From Streptomyces sp. NRRL B-1140 (lineage in GTDB: Bacteria > Actinomycetota > Actinomycetes > Streptomycetales > Streptomycetaceae), in assembly GCF_001280065.1 (NCBI RefSeq), contig NZ_LGEA01000102.1, positions 451,529 through 515,528 of the forward strand: a stretch of DNA of 64,000 nt, written 5' to 3'. Positions 1-8,500 of this stretch are shown one piece after another. The notes under the pieces are model-generated. The model was not told where the DNA came from and did no database searches. It saw only the letters and a list, made by a program, of their open reading frames with translations. Position numbers and translations under genes: made by a program. The number at the start of each line of letters is the position of its first letter. Positions within the stretch are counted from its first letter, which is position 1.

Positions 1-648
1 GTTGAGGGCCGCGGTCAGCAGGGCCACCGCGGCGACGACCGCGACCTGTGCGGGCAGGTCCAGGGCCCGGTCGGCGCGCCGGGGCGAGCGGGCCACGTGC
101 CGCAGGGTCAGCGCCAGGCAGGCCGCGCCGACGGGCAGGTTGATGAGGAACACCCAGCGCCAGCCCACCGTGGAGACGAGCAGCCCGCCCAGCAGCGGCC
201 CGGCGGAGGCCGCGATGCCCGCCATCGAGCCCCACAGCCCGAAGGCCCGCGAGCGGGCGTCCGGCCGCGGGTAGGACTGCTGGAGCAGGGCCAGCGACCC
301 CGGCACGATCAGCGCCGCGCCGAGCCCTTCCACCAGCCGGGCCACCACCAGGAAGGACGCGCCGGGCGCGAGCGCGCAGGCCGCCGAGGACGCGGTGAAC
401 ACCGCCACGCCCCAGCAGAAGACCCGCCGGTTGCCCAGCCGGTCCCCCAGCGCCCCGCCCGTCAGCAGGAACCCGGCGAAGACCAGCGTGTACCCGTCGG
501 TGATCCACTGGATACCGGTGAGCGAGGCCGACAGCTCCCGCCCGATCACCGGTACGGCGACGTTGATGACCGTCACGTCCAGGATCACCATGAAGTACCC
601 GGCGCACACCGCCAGCAGCGGCGCCCAGGACTGTCGCTCGGAGGGCAT
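1..648 (-). CDS. MFS multidrug exporter, DHA2 (EmrB/QacA) type, C-terminus outside window
   Basis: The minus-strand frame opens at an ATG and stays open to the first base of the window, giving the first 216 residues of a transporter that is normally 450-550 aa. Visible family features are the N-terminal helix with LDVTVINVAVP, the stretch QWITDGYTLVFAGFLLTGG, the loop GDRLGNRR (motif A of proton antiporters) and the helix-5 region GPLLGGLLV. The product would be an inner-membrane proton-driven drug exporter with 12-14 segments. Substrate cannot be told. No strong ribosome binding site precedes the ATG, so it may be translated from a very short leader. The gene is truncated only by the window. 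Confidence 0.85.
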   Translation of the reverse strand, partial: MPSERQSWAPLLAVCAGYFMVILDVTVINVAVPVIGRELSASLTGIQWITDGYTLVFAGFLLTGGALGDRLGNRRVFCWGVAVFTASSAACALAPGASFLVVARLVEGLGAALIVPGSLALLQQSYPRPDARSRAFGLWGSMAGIAASAGPLLGGLLVSTVGWRWVFLINLPVGAACLALTLRHVARSPRRADRALDLPAQVAVVAAVALLTAALN

Positions 649-714
649 GGCCCTAGCAGTACACCAAAAGCCGCATCGCGGGACGTCAGGGGACGTATGT
701 CCCGCGTGCCGTGC

Positions 715-1593
715 TCAGCCTGCGGCGGCCAGTACCGCCCGCACGACCCTGGGCAGCGAGTCCGGGTGCAGCCCCAGGAACAGGTTCGGCTCGATCAGCT
801 CCAGCTCCATCACGCACGGCTCGCCGTCCGGCCCGGTGACGAGGTCCACGCGGGCGTACAGCAGCTCCGCGTCCCCGGGTACGGCCGCCAGGGCCCGCTC
901 GGCGACGGCCAGTTCGGCCGCGGTCGGCTCCCACGGGCGCAGGTCGGGGTGGGCGACCTTGTCGGCGTCGTACGGCGTGCCCGGGGCGAGCACGGCGCCC
1001 TTGACGCTGGCGTGCAGCAGGCGCCCGCCGAAGAACTGCAGGGCCCGCTCGCCGTGGGTGTCGATGCCGTTCAGGTAGGGCTGCACCATGACGGTGAACC
1101 CCTCGGCGTGCATGCGCTCGACCTGCCGTACGGCGGCGTCCCGCTCCCCGGCCGGGTAGCGGGCGGCGTACCGGGCACCGGCCCCGGAGGCGGGCTTCAC
1201 GACGTACTCGCGGTCGGCGGGCAGGGCGACGGGGTCGCCGGGCGCGAAGAACCCGGTGGGCACGGCGGGCACTCCGGCCTCGGCGAGCTGCCCGAGGTAG
1301 CGCTTGTCGGCGTTCCACCGCACGACGCCGACCGGATTGGCGAGCCGGGTCGCCTGGGCGCACCGCTCGGCCCAGGCCGTGAACTCCGCGGCGCGCCAGC
1401 TGTAGTCCCACGTGGAGCGCAGGAGGGCGAGATCGAACCCGGACCAGTCCGTGCCCGGGTCGTCCCAGGCGACGGCCACGGCGTCGGCCCCGGCTTCCCG
1501 CAGCGCGTCCACCAGCACCGGCAGGTCCCGGTCCTTGTGCTGCTCACCGCGGGGGTCGTAGGTGACGACGGCGATGCGCGGGGTGCCGGCCAC
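715..1593 (-). CDS. ATP-grasp domain protein (RimK-like ligase)
   Basis: A soluble protein of about 292 aa with the layout of an ATP-grasp ligase: an N-terminal Rossmann-like part (RIAVVTYDPRGEQ, then LLRSTWDYSW), a central ATP-binding part with EYVVKPASGAGAR, and a C-terminal metal-binding part with VMELELIEPNLFLGL. Such enzymes join a carboxylate to an amine or thiol through an acyl-phosphate; the substrate here is unknown. The reading frame extends further upstream, but the GTG at 1593 has GAGGAGGGA 6-9 bases before it and directly begins the conserved fold, so I chose it. A second GTG at 1599 would place the same Shine-Dalgarno sequence too close. It is transcribed divergently from the MerR-PP2C gene. 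Confidence 0.85.
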   Translation of the reverse strand: MAGTPRIAVVTYDPRGEQHKDRDLPVLVDALREAGADAVAVAWDDPGTDWSGFDLALLRSTWDYSWRAAEFTAWAERCAQATRLANPVGVVRWNADKRYLGQLAEAGVPAVPTGFFAPGDPVALPADREYVVKPASGAGARYAARYPAGERDAAVRQVERMHAEGFTVMVQPYLNGIDTHGERALQFFGGRLLHASVKGAVLAPGTPYDADKVAHPDLRPWEPTAAELAVAERALAAVPGDAELLYARVDLVTGPDGEPCVMELELIEPNLFLGLHPDSLPRVVRAVLAAAG

Positions 1594-1678
1594 GGCCACT
1601 CCCTCCTCGTACGGACGTCGACTCGATGTCCGTCGCAGGCTAACAATCCCGTCCGGAACCGGGACACCCCGGTTGACC

Positions 1679-1693
1679 TTCACCTTCGGTGAA
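1679..1693. promoter_or_regulatory. Palindrome in MerR/ATP-grasp divergent promoter region
   Basis: TTCACC-TTC-GGTGAA is a perfect 6-bp inverted repeat with a 3-base centre, preceded by TTGACC that could serve as a -35 element. It sits between the two divergent genes, 59 bases before the MerR-domain gene. MerR regulators bind dyads inside the promoter spacer, so self-regulation is a reasonable inference. Confidence 0.4.
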
Positions 1694-1751
1694 GCCCCAG
1701 CATCGGTGGCGGAACGGACGAGCACGCGGGACGCGAGGACGGTGGGACCGG

Positions 1752-2846
1752 ATGGCCATGCTCACGATCGGCGCGTTCGCGAAGGCGTGCCGGCTCTCGC
1801 CGAAGGCGCTGCGTCTGTACGACGAGCTGGACCTGCTGCGGCCCGCCCGCGTGGACCCGGACACCGGATACCGGTACTACGCGGCGGCGCAGCTGGAGCG
1901 GGCCCGGCTGGTGGCGTGGCTGCGGCGGCTGGGCATGCCGCTGGCCGAGATCCGCCGGGTGTGCCTCCTGCACGACCGCGACGGGTCGGCCGCCGCCCGC
2001 GAGATCCGCGCCTACTGGGCGCGTGTCGAGGCGGACACGGCGGTCCGGCGCGACCTCGCCGCGTTCCTGGTCGATCACCTGACGACGGGCCCGGACGGGC
2101 CCGGGAAGGACACCGCCATGCTGGAACTGCGCTACTCCGCCCACTCGGACACCGGCCTGGTGCGCCCCGCCAACCAGGACACCGCCTACGCGGGCACCCG
2201 GCTGCTCGCCGTCGCCGACGGCTTCGGACCGGCGGGCGCACCGGCGAGCAGTGCCGCCGTGGAGGCGCTGCGCTTCCTGGACACCGACGACGTCCCCGCC
2301 GGTGGTGTCCTCGGCGTCCTGGAGGACGCGGTACGGGGCGCCGAACAGGCCGTGCGGGACGTCGCCGACGGCTCCGACGACGTCGGCACGACCCTGACGG
2401 CCCTGCTGTGGACGGGGTCGCGGCTGGCGCTGGTGCACATCGGCGACTCCCGCGCCTACCTGCTGCGCGACGGCGAACTGTTCCGCATCACGCACGACCA
2501 CACCATGGTCCAGTCGATGGTCGACGAGGGCCGGCTGACGCCGGAGGAGGCGGCTTCCCACCCCGAGCGGGCCCTGCTTCTGAAGGCCCTGACCGGAGGC
2601 GGGTCCGGCGCGGCCCCGGACCTCCGCCTGCACGACACCCGGGCCGACGTCCGCTATCTACTCTGCTCCGACGGCCTGTCGGCCGTCGTCCCCGACACCC
2701 GCGTCCGGGAGCTCCTCGCCTCGCCCGCCTCCCCCGACGAGACGGTGCGGGCCCTGGTCGAGGCGGCGAACGCGGCGGGCGGCCCGGACAACGTCAGTTG
2801 TGTGGTGGCGGACGTGGTGGAGACGACGGTCCACGCGGGCCTCTAG
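1752..2846 (+). CDS. MerR-type DNA-binding domain fused to PP2C protein phosphatase
   Basis: A 364-aa protein joining two domains. Residues 1-115 form a MerR helix-turn-helix (MLTIGAFAKACRLSPKALRLYDEL, then the wing and a C-terminal helix). From about residue 122 a PP2C phosphatase follows with ordered motifs: RPANQDTAY, VADGFG (metal Asp), HIGDSRAYLLRDG, LLCSDGL and GGPDNVSCVV. All aspartates expected for the two-metal centre are visible; the usual GGH after VADG is replaced by GPAG. Such a fusion could tie dephosphorylation, or sensing of a phospho-partner, to promoter binding. The ATG at 1752 is chosen because the HTH starts there; it lacks a strong ribosome binding site. A kinase partner is not in the window. 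Confidence 0.88.
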   Translation: MAMLTIGAFAKACRLSPKALRLYDELDLLRPARVDPDTGYRYYAAAQLERARLVAWLRRLGMPLAEIRRVCLLHDRDGSAAAREIRAYWARVEADTAVRRDLAAFLVDHLTTGPDGPGKDTAMLELRYSAHSDTGLVRPANQDTAYAGTRLLAVADGFGPAGAPASSAAVEALRFLDTDDVPAGGVLGVLEDAVRGAEQAVRDVADGSDDVGTTLTALLWTGSRLALVHIGDSRAYLLRDGELFRITHDHTMVQSMVDEGRLTPEEAASHPERALLLKALTGGGSGAAPDLRLHDTRADVRYLLCSDGLSAVVPDTRVRELLASPASPDETVRALVEAANAAGGPDNVSCVVADVVETTVHAGL

Positions 2847-2896
2847 GACTCCGGTGCGCAGACCGCCCTCGGGGCGCACGTTTCTTCCGGCGGCCG

Positions 2897-2992
2897 ATGG
2901 TGTACGGAGGAATCGTGGTCGCGGTCGTCCCGGCGGCGGCCTGGCTGGTGAAGGTCGTGCCCGGCTGGGGACAGCCGGGCCGGCGCCCGTGA
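2897..2992 (+). CDS. Possible 31-aa hydrophobic small protein
   Basis: The gap between the PP2C fusion and matB holds a short frame with a hydrophobic stretch (GGIVVAVVPAAAWLVKVV) followed by a basic tail, enough for one membrane segment. There is no convincing ribosome binding site before the ATG, though GGAGGA precedes an internal GTG. It may be a real small membrane protein or chance; no function can be assigned. Confidence 0.25.
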   Translation: MVYGGIVVAVVPAAAWLVKVVPGWGQPGRRP

Positions 2993-3021
2993 ACAGGCGA
3001 ACAGCTGAGGAGATGTGACGC

Positions 3022-4467
3022 GTGACCTCCCTTTTCCCCGCCCTGACCGGCGGCGCTGCCGACCGGCCCGCCCTGCGGTTCGGCGAGCGCTCCCTGACCT
3101 ACGGCGAGCTCGCCGCCGCGGCCGGTGCGACGGCGGAACGCGTCGGGGACGCCCGCCGGGTCGCCGTCTGGGCGACGCCCACCATGGAGACCGCCGTCGC
3201 CGTCGTCGCCGCGCTGCTGGCCGGGGTCGCCGCCGTACCGCTCAACCCCAAGTCCGGCGAGAAGGAGCTCGGGCACATCCTGTCCGACAGTGCCCCCGAC
3301 CTGGTGCTCACGGCGCCCGACGACCAACTCCCGGCTCCCGTGCGGGATCTGCCTCGCCTGGACGTCGACGTCCACGGCTCCGGCCGCGTCCCCGAGGAGC
3401 ACGCCGGCGAGAACGCCCCGGCCCTGATCGTCTACACCTCCGGCACCACCGGCCCGCCCAAGGGCGCCGTCCTGCCGCGCCGGGCCGTGGCGACCACCCT
3501 GGACGCCCTGGCCGACGCCTGGCAGTGGACCGGCGACGACGTGCTCGTCCACGGACTGCCCCTGTTCCACGTGCACGGCCTGGTCCTGGGCACCCTCGGC
3601 CCGCTGCGGCGCGGGGGTTCGGTGCGCCACCTGGGCCGCTTCACCACCCAGGGCGTCGCTCGCGAGCTGAACGCCGGAGCGACCATGCTGTTCGGCGTGC
3701 CGACGATGTACCACCGCATCGCGGAGGCGGTGACGAGCGACCCGGACCTGGTGAAGGCACTGACCGGGGCACGGCTGCTGGTCTCCGGTTCCGCCGCGCT
3801 GCCGGTGCACGACCACGGGCGGATCGCGACCGCGACCGGGCGGCGGGTGATCGAGCGCTACGGCATGACGGAGACACTGATGAACACCAGCGTCCGCGCC
3901 GACGGCGAGGCCCGCCCGGGCACGGTCGGGGTGCCCCTGCCGGGGGTGGAGCTGCGGCTGGTAGAGGAGGACGGCTCGGAGGTCACCGCGTACGACGGGG
4001 AGACGGTGGGCGAGATCCAGGTGCGCGGACCCCACCTGTTCACCGAGTACCTCAACCGTCCCGACGCCACCGCCGCCGCGTTCACCGCCGACGGCTTCTT
4101 CCGCACCGGCGACATGGCGGTGCGCGACCCCGACGGCTACGTCCGGATCGTCGGCCGCAAGGCCACCGACCTGATCAAGAGCGGTGGTTACAAGATCGGG
4201 GCCGGTGAGATCGAGAACGCGCTCCTGGAGCACCCCGGGGTGCGGGAGGCGGCCGTCACCGGGGAGCCGGACGCCGACCTGGGCGAGCGGATCGTGGCGT
4301 GGATCGTGCCGGCGGACCCCCAAGCGCCGCCCGGCCTCGAGGAGTTGGCGGACCATGTGGCGCGGCGGCTCGCGCCGCACAAGCGGCCGCGGGTCGTGCA
4401 CCACCTCGACGCCCTGCCCCGCAACGACATGGGGAAGATCATGAAGCGGGCGCTGGCCCATGACTGA
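3022..4467 (+). CDS. matB: Malonyl/methylmalonyl-CoA synthetase MatB
   Basis: Acyl-CoA synthetase of 481 aa that activates malonate or methylmalonate with ATP and CoA, supplying extender units for polyketide and fatty-acid synthesis in the cytoplasm. The ANL-family P-loop YTSGTTGPPKG lies at about residues 138-148, ERYGMTET at 278-285, the D-R-K hinge region at FRTGDMAVRDPDGYVRIVGR, and the C-terminal catalytic lysine in NDMGKIMK. The sequence, including RYGMTETLMNTSVRADGE, is close to S. coelicolor MatB (SCO2444, from memory), but not identical. The GTG start has GAGGAG 9 bases upstream. Its stop overlaps the following carboxyltransferase gene by 8 bases, so the two are translationally coupled. 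Confidence 0.95.
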   Translation: MTSLFPALTGGAADRPALRFGERSLTYGELAAAAGATAERVGDARRVAVWATPTMETAVAVVAALLAGVAAVPLNPKSGEKELGHILSDSAPDLVLTAPDDQLPAPVRDLPRLDVDVHGSGRVPEEHAGENAPALIVYTSGTTGPPKGAVLPRRAVATTLDALADAWQWTGDDVLVHGLPLFHVHGLVLGTLGPLRRGGSVRHLGRFTTQGVARELNAGATMLFGVPTMYHRIAEAVTSDPDLVKALTGARLLVSGSAALPVHDHGRIATATGRRVIERYGMTETLMNTSVRADGEARPGTVGVPLPGVELRLVEEDGSEVTAYDGETVGEIQVRGPHLFTEYLNRPDATAAAFTADGFFRTGDMAVRDPDGYVRIVGRKATDLIKSGGYKIGAGEIENALLEHPGVREAAVTGEPDADLGERIVAWIVPADPQAPPGLEELADHVARRLAPHKRPRVVHHLDALPRNDMGKIMKRALAHD

Positions 4468-5800
4468 CCTCGGCTCCGCCCGCGAGGTCGTGACCGCCCT
4501 GGCCGACGACGCCACCTTCGCGGAACTCCCCGCCCCGCCGGGGCACTCCAGGCCCGACGGACCGCTCGCCTGGCCGGGTTACGACGCCTCCCTCGCCCGA
4601 GCCGCCGAACGCACCGGCGAGCGGGAGTCCGTGGTCTGCGGCACCGCCCGCGTGGGCGGCACCCGGGCGGTGCTGATCGCTTTCGAGTTCGGCTTCCTCG
4701 GCGGCTCCCTGGGCAAGCGCACCGGCGACCGGCTGGAGGCGGCGTACGCGTACGCCCGGGAACGCCGCTTCCCGGTGGTGCCGCTGGTGGCGACGGGCGG
4801 CAGCCGCATGCAGGAGGGCATGCTCGCGCTGACCCAACTCCAGCGGGTGGCCCGCCAGTCGGCGCTCACGCGGGAGGCCTCCCTCGCCCAGGTCGCGATC
4901 CTGCGCGACCCGACGACCGGGGGTGGCTGGGCCACCCTGGGCGCGGGCGCCGACGTGACGCTCGCGCTGCCCGGCGCCCAGGTGGGATTCGCCGGCTCCC
5001 GGGTGCGCCCGGCGGACGCGGACCCGGCGGCGTACACGGCTGAGGCGCAGGTGGCGGCGGGCGCGGCGGACGCGGTCGTACGGCCGGAAGAGCTGCGCGG
5101 GACGCTGGGGCGGTGGCTGCGGCTGCTGACGTGCCCGTCCACCACGCCCGCCCCGCCGCCCGAACCGCTCGGCGGCTCCACGGTCCTGCCCGTCACGGGC
5201 TGGGACGCCGTCCGCCGCGCCCGTTCGCCCCGGCGGCCGCGGGCCGCCGCCTACCTGGACGCCTACTTCACCGACCGGGTCGCGATCAGCGGCGACCGCT
5301 GCGGCGGCACGGACCCGGACGGCATGCTGTGCGGCTTCGGCACGCACGAGGGCCGCACGGTCGCGTACGCCGCGCAGACCGGGACGGCGACCCGTCCCGC
5401 CGGCTATCGCACCGCCGCCCGGCTGATCCGCCTCGCCGACCGGCTCGGCATCCCGGTGCTGACGCTGGTGGACACCCCGGGCGCGGCCAACGACGCGGAG
5501 GCCGAGCGGCAGGGTGTGGGCGCGGCGATCGCCGACCTGTTCGGGGTGGTCGCGGGTGCCCGCACCCCGGTGACGACGCTGGTGATCGGCGAGGGCGGCT
5601 CCGGCGGCGCCCTGGCCCTGGCGGCCCCCGGCAACACCTGGGCCACCCCCGACAGCTACTTCTCCGTGATCGCGCCGGAACTCGCGGCGGCCATCCTCAA
5701 ACGGCCGCCGCGTGAGGTGGAGCCGACGGCGGACCAGCTGCGCATCCGGCCGCAGGACCTGGTGGAACTGGGGGTGATCCGGGGGACGGTCGGCGGGTGA
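4460..5800 (+). CDS. Carboxyltransferase-family protein (AccD/AccA-like crotonase fold)
   Basis: A 446-aa protein with two crotonase-type halves as in acyl-CoA carboxylase carboxyltransferase subunits. The N-terminal half shows EFGFLGGSLGKRTGDRLEAA and VATGGSRMQEGMLAL, typical of the acetyl-CoA carboxylase beta subunit; the C-terminal half shows LVDTPGAANDAEAERQG and GEGGSGGALALA, typical of the alpha subunit. No biotin domain or zinc ribbon is visible. It starts inside the last codons of matB, so a joint role in malonyl-CoA metabolism is likely, for example carboxyl transfer to or from malonyl-CoA. Whether it works as part of a carboxylase or alone cannot be told from sequence. Confidence 0.85.
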   Translation: MTDLGSAREVVTALADDATFAELPAPPGHSRPDGPLAWPGYDASLARAAERTGERESVVCGTARVGGTRAVLIAFEFGFLGGSLGKRTGDRLEAAYAYARERRFPVVPLVATGGSRMQEGMLALTQLQRVARQSALTREASLAQVAILRDPTTGGGWATLGAGADVTLALPGAQVGFAGSRVRPADADPAAYTAEAQVAAGAADAVVRPEELRGTLGRWLRLLTCPSTTPAPPPEPLGGSTVLPVTGWDAVRRARSPRRPRAAAYLDAYFTDRVAISGDRCGGTDPDGMLCGFGTHEGRTVAYAAQTGTATRPAGYRTAARLIRLADRLGIPVLTLVDTPGAANDAEAERQGVGAAIADLFGVVAGARTPVTTLVIGEGGSGGALALAAPGNTWATPDSYFSVIAPELAAAILKRPPREVEPTADQLRIRPQDLVELGVIRGTVGG

Positions 5801-6070
5801 GGCCGGTGAACGCCCCCGTTCCGGGGAGGGCCCCCGTCGTCCCGGGGCCCACCCGGCCGGCAGCCGCGCGGGGGCCGGACACGAGGCGAAGGCGGTGTCC
5901 CGCCCCCCTCGAACCCCCCGTTCGGCGGTGCCCCGCCCGGCCCCCCAGGAAAGGCGGCCCGGGCCCCTCCCGCGCACGATGCGAAGGAGGCCCGCCACCC
6001 GGCGGACCCACGCCTGCGAGGCCCGCCACCTGGCGGCCCCCCACGGTCTGTGCTCTCGGGAGGACCTGCC

Positions 6071-7108
6071 ATGACCGCCAGTCTGGAGCAGTTGCGCCGC
6101 TGCCACTTCGCCGTCGACCTGGGGGCGGCCCGCACACGCGTCTACGTCAAGGGCGCCGGGCTCGTCGTCGACCAGCCGTCCGCCGCCGCCGTGAACACCC
6201 GCACCGGCGCGCTGATCGCGGTCGGCGAGCTCGCCGAGAAGATGACGGGCCGCACCCCGCACTACATCCGGGTGGTCCGGCCGGTCTCCGGCGGCACCGT
6301 CGTCGACATCGAGATGGCGCAGCGCATGCTGCGGCATCTGCTCGGCGACAAGATGCGCCGCGCGCTGCGCCGCAAGCCGATCCTGCGGGCCGCGGCCTGC
6401 ACCCCGCACGACGCCGACCCGCTGGCCCAGCGCGCCGCGATCGAGACGCTCGTGGGGCTGGGAGCACGCCGGGTGGAACTGGTCGACACGCTCATCGCCG
6501 CGGCCGTCGGCTGCGGGCTGCCCGTGGAGCAGCCCGAGGCCACGATGATCATGGTGTGCGGGGCGGCGGCCACGCAGGTGGCCGTGCTGTCGCTCGGCTC
6601 GATCGTGACCGCCGAGCGGATTCCGGTGGGCGGCGAGGCCGTCGACCACGCGATCGTGCAGCACCTGCGGCACGAACACGAGCTGATGCTGCCGAGCCAG
6701 TCGGTGCGGCCGTTGCAGCTGGCCCTGTCCGGCAACGGCCTCACCGCGCAGGGCCCGGCCTCCACGGAGATCCACGGCCGGGACGTCGCCACGGGCCTGG
6801 CGCGTTCCGTCCAGGTCGACACGGCGGCCGTCCGGGAGGCCATCCAGACGCCGCTCACCGCGATCCTCGACGGCATCGGCAAGGTGCTGCGGGACTGCCC
6901 ACCCGACCTGGTCGCCGACCTGGCCGACCGGGGGATCATGATGGTCGGCGGCAGCGCCCTGCTGCCGGGCCTGGACCAGATGCTGCGGCAGGCCACCGGC
7001 ATGCCGGTGCACATCGCCGAGCGGCCGGACGTGTGCGCCGTGCAGGGGCTCGGAGCGATGCTGGAGGGCAGGATCGCGCCACTGGCCCTGGACCCGCTGG
7101 GCACCTGA
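6071..7108 (+). CDS. mbl: MreB-like cytoskeletal protein Mbl
   Basis: An actin-fold protein of 345 aa matching the Streptomyces Mbl protein that supports spore-wall assembly. The N-terminal phosphate loop reads VDLGAARTRVY where canonical MreB has DLGTANTLVY, so the nucleotide site is altered. The connect and adenosine regions remain recognisable (GARRVELVDTLIAAAVGCGLPV, VGGEAVDHAIVQHLR, MMVGGSALLPGLDQML). The ATG at 6071 has GGGAGGACC upstream; a TTG at 6050 in the same frame has none. It stands alone, flanked on the right by an intergenic repeat array. Streptomyces also carry a main MreB elsewhere; loss of strict motifs fits an accessory role. Confidence 0.88.
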   Translation: MTASLEQLRRCHFAVDLGAARTRVYVKGAGLVVDQPSAAAVNTRTGALIAVGELAEKMTGRTPHYIRVVRPVSGGTVVDIEMAQRMLRHLLGDKMRRALRRKPILRAAACTPHDADPLAQRAAIETLVGLGARRVELVDTLIAAAVGCGLPVEQPEATMIMVCGAAATQVAVLSLGSIVTAERIPVGGEAVDHAIVQHLRHEHELMLPSQSVRPLQLALSGNGLTAQGPASTEIHGRDVATGLARSVQVDTAAVREAIQTPLTAILDGIGKVLRDCPPDLVADLADRGIMMVGGSALLPGLDQMLRQATGMPVHIAERPDVCAVQGLGAMLEGRIAPLALDPLGT

Positions 7109-7139
7109 ACCCCGACCGCCGCCATTGAGTGCCTTACCC

Positions 7140-7480
7140 CGGGTCGCAGAGGCCGGGTGCCTGAATGCCGCTCGCAGACGCCGGATGCCAGAGCCCGGTC
7201 GCAGACGCCGAGAGCCCGAGCGCCGGACACAGACGCCGGGGCCTGACCCCGGGCAGCAGACCCCGGGTGCCTGACCGCCGATCGCAGACGCCGGATGCCA
7301 GAGCCCCGGTCGCAGACACCGGATGCCAGAGCCCCGGCCGCAGACGCCAGATGCCAGAGCCCCGGTCGCAGACACCGGATGCCAGAGCCCCGGTCGCAGG
7401 CCCGAGCCCCGGTCGCAGACACCGGATGCCAGAGCCCCGGCCGCAGACGCCGAGAGCCCGAGCGCCGGCCGTCGAGTGTC
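7140..7480. repeat. Imperfect tandem repeat array, unit about 28 bp
   Basis: The 440-base gap after mbl is filled with about eleven head-to-tail copies of a unit reading roughly GTCGCAGACACCGGATGCCA followed by GAGCCCCG. The cleanest copies lie at about 7280-7440; one copy is shortened to 19 bases and outer copies are degenerate. No unique spacers separate units, so this is not CRISPR. The repeat keeps long frames open on both strands, but those translations are simple repetitive peptides. It ends about 70 bases before the stop codon of the minus-strand ATPase gene. Confidence 0.85.
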
Positions 7481-7549
7481 CGGCCCCTGCCGGCGACGCC
7501 GAGAGCCTGTGCGCTTCGCCACGGGCCGGGTCACGGCCGGGCGGGCGGG

Positions 7550-8500
7550 TCAGCGGGCGAACCAGCAGCGCACGGTCGTCCCGCTGTCGCCGCGGTGCAC
7601 CCGCACCAGGTCGGCGATCAGGTTGACCAGCAGGATCCCGCGCCCGCCGCGCTGGTCGCGGGGCACGGGCCGGCGTCCGGCGAGGACGTCCGTGATGTGC
7701 CCGTCGTCGTGGACCTCGCACACCACGTAGCCGTCCTCGGGCCACACCCGGAGCTCCCCCGAACCACCGCCGTGCACCACGCTGTTGGTGGTGAGCTCGG
7801 CCGTGGCGAGGGCCAGGTCGTCGAGTTTCACGCCGACGAGGCCGAGCCGCGCGCCCTCCCCGACGGCCACATGCCGGGCGTGGGAGAGGGAGTCGGAGTC
7901 GAAGGCGAACACCAGCGCCTCCGGCACGGGCGGCAGCGCCTCGTTGTAGCGGGCGACCACGTCCTCGGGGGCGTACGCCGTACTGTCCTGCTCCGTCCGG
8001 GAACCGGAGTGGATGACGGTGGGGTGGGTGGCGTACGCGTCGGTGACCATGTGCTCGGGCAGCCGCGCCACGTCGTACGGGCACATGATCGTCGCGGCCC
8101 GGCCCTGGAAGGCGGCGTTGATGAGCGCCTCGTGCTGGGCGCAGGCCGGGTACTCGATGTCGGACCGGCCCGCCCAGACGGGCTCGCCGATGATCCGTAC
8201 CCGGCGGCCGGGTGGCTGGGCGTCGGCGAAGGCGCGCAGCACGCCCGGGATGATGCGCCCGGGGTTGCGTCCGGCCTCGCGCATGTCCAGCAGCCGCACG
8301 GCCTCGGCGGCGTCCCCCAGCGCGTCCCTGATCAGGGCGAGGTTCTTGCCGGGCACGGCGACGGCGACCGGCTCTCCGGCCTCCAGGCCGTCACGCACGA
8401 AGGGCAGGGTGCCGTCGAGGTACTCCTGCTCGTCCCGGTAGAACAGCGCGGGGTGGGCGAAGGGGCCGGGCCCGGAGGGCTCGGTGACAGCGATGGTCAT
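7550..8500 (-). CDS. MEDS-type sensory domain plus anti-sigma-factor-like ATPase
   Basis: A 316-aa protein. The first 180 residues (HPALFYRDEQEYLDGTLPFV, VRIIGEPVWAGR, CAQHEALINAAF, CPYD) match the DcmR/MEDS-like sensory module found in Streptomyces signalling proteins. The last 130 residues form a GHKL ATPase: N box DDLALATAELTTNSVVHGG, G1-like DDGHI, and GGRGILLVNLIADLVRVH as the G2 region. Proteins of this kind bind or phosphorylate an anti-anti-sigma partner. Its ATG overlaps the stop of the STAS gene (ATGA), giving a switch-kinase plus antagonist pair. The long repeat array lies directly after its stop. Confidence 0.82.
   Translation of the reverse strand: MTIAVTEPSGPGPFAHPALFYRDEQEYLDGTLPFVRDGLEAGEPVAVAVPGKNLALIRDALGDAAEAVRLLDMREAGRNPGRIIPGVLRAFADAQPPGRRVRIIGEPVWAGRSDIEYPACAQHEALINAAFQGRAATIMCPYDVARLPEHMVTDAYATHPTVIHSGSRTEQDSTAYAPEDVVARYNEALPPVPEALVFAFDSDSLSHARHVAVGEGARLGLVGVKLDDLALATAELTTNSVVHGGGSGELRVWPEDGYVVCEVHDDGHITDVLAGRRPVPRDQRGGRGILLVNLIADLVRVHRGDSGTTVRCWFAR

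Noticed and set aside
7140-7480. CRISPR array
   Set aside because: Units are contiguous with no unique spacers of constant length, and no cas genes are near.
4439-7534. Thousand-codon minus-strand frame opposite the carboxyltransferase and mbl genes
   Set aside because: Its sequence is Arg/Gly/Ala-rich antisense of strong plus-strand genes with clear families; typical high-GC shadow.
7134-8084. Long minus-strand frames through the repeat array giving a repeated RGSGIRCLRPGLW-type peptide
   Set aside because: The repeat unit simply lacks stops in several frames; the peptide is periodic, shared by other frames, and overlaps the well-supported ATPase gene.
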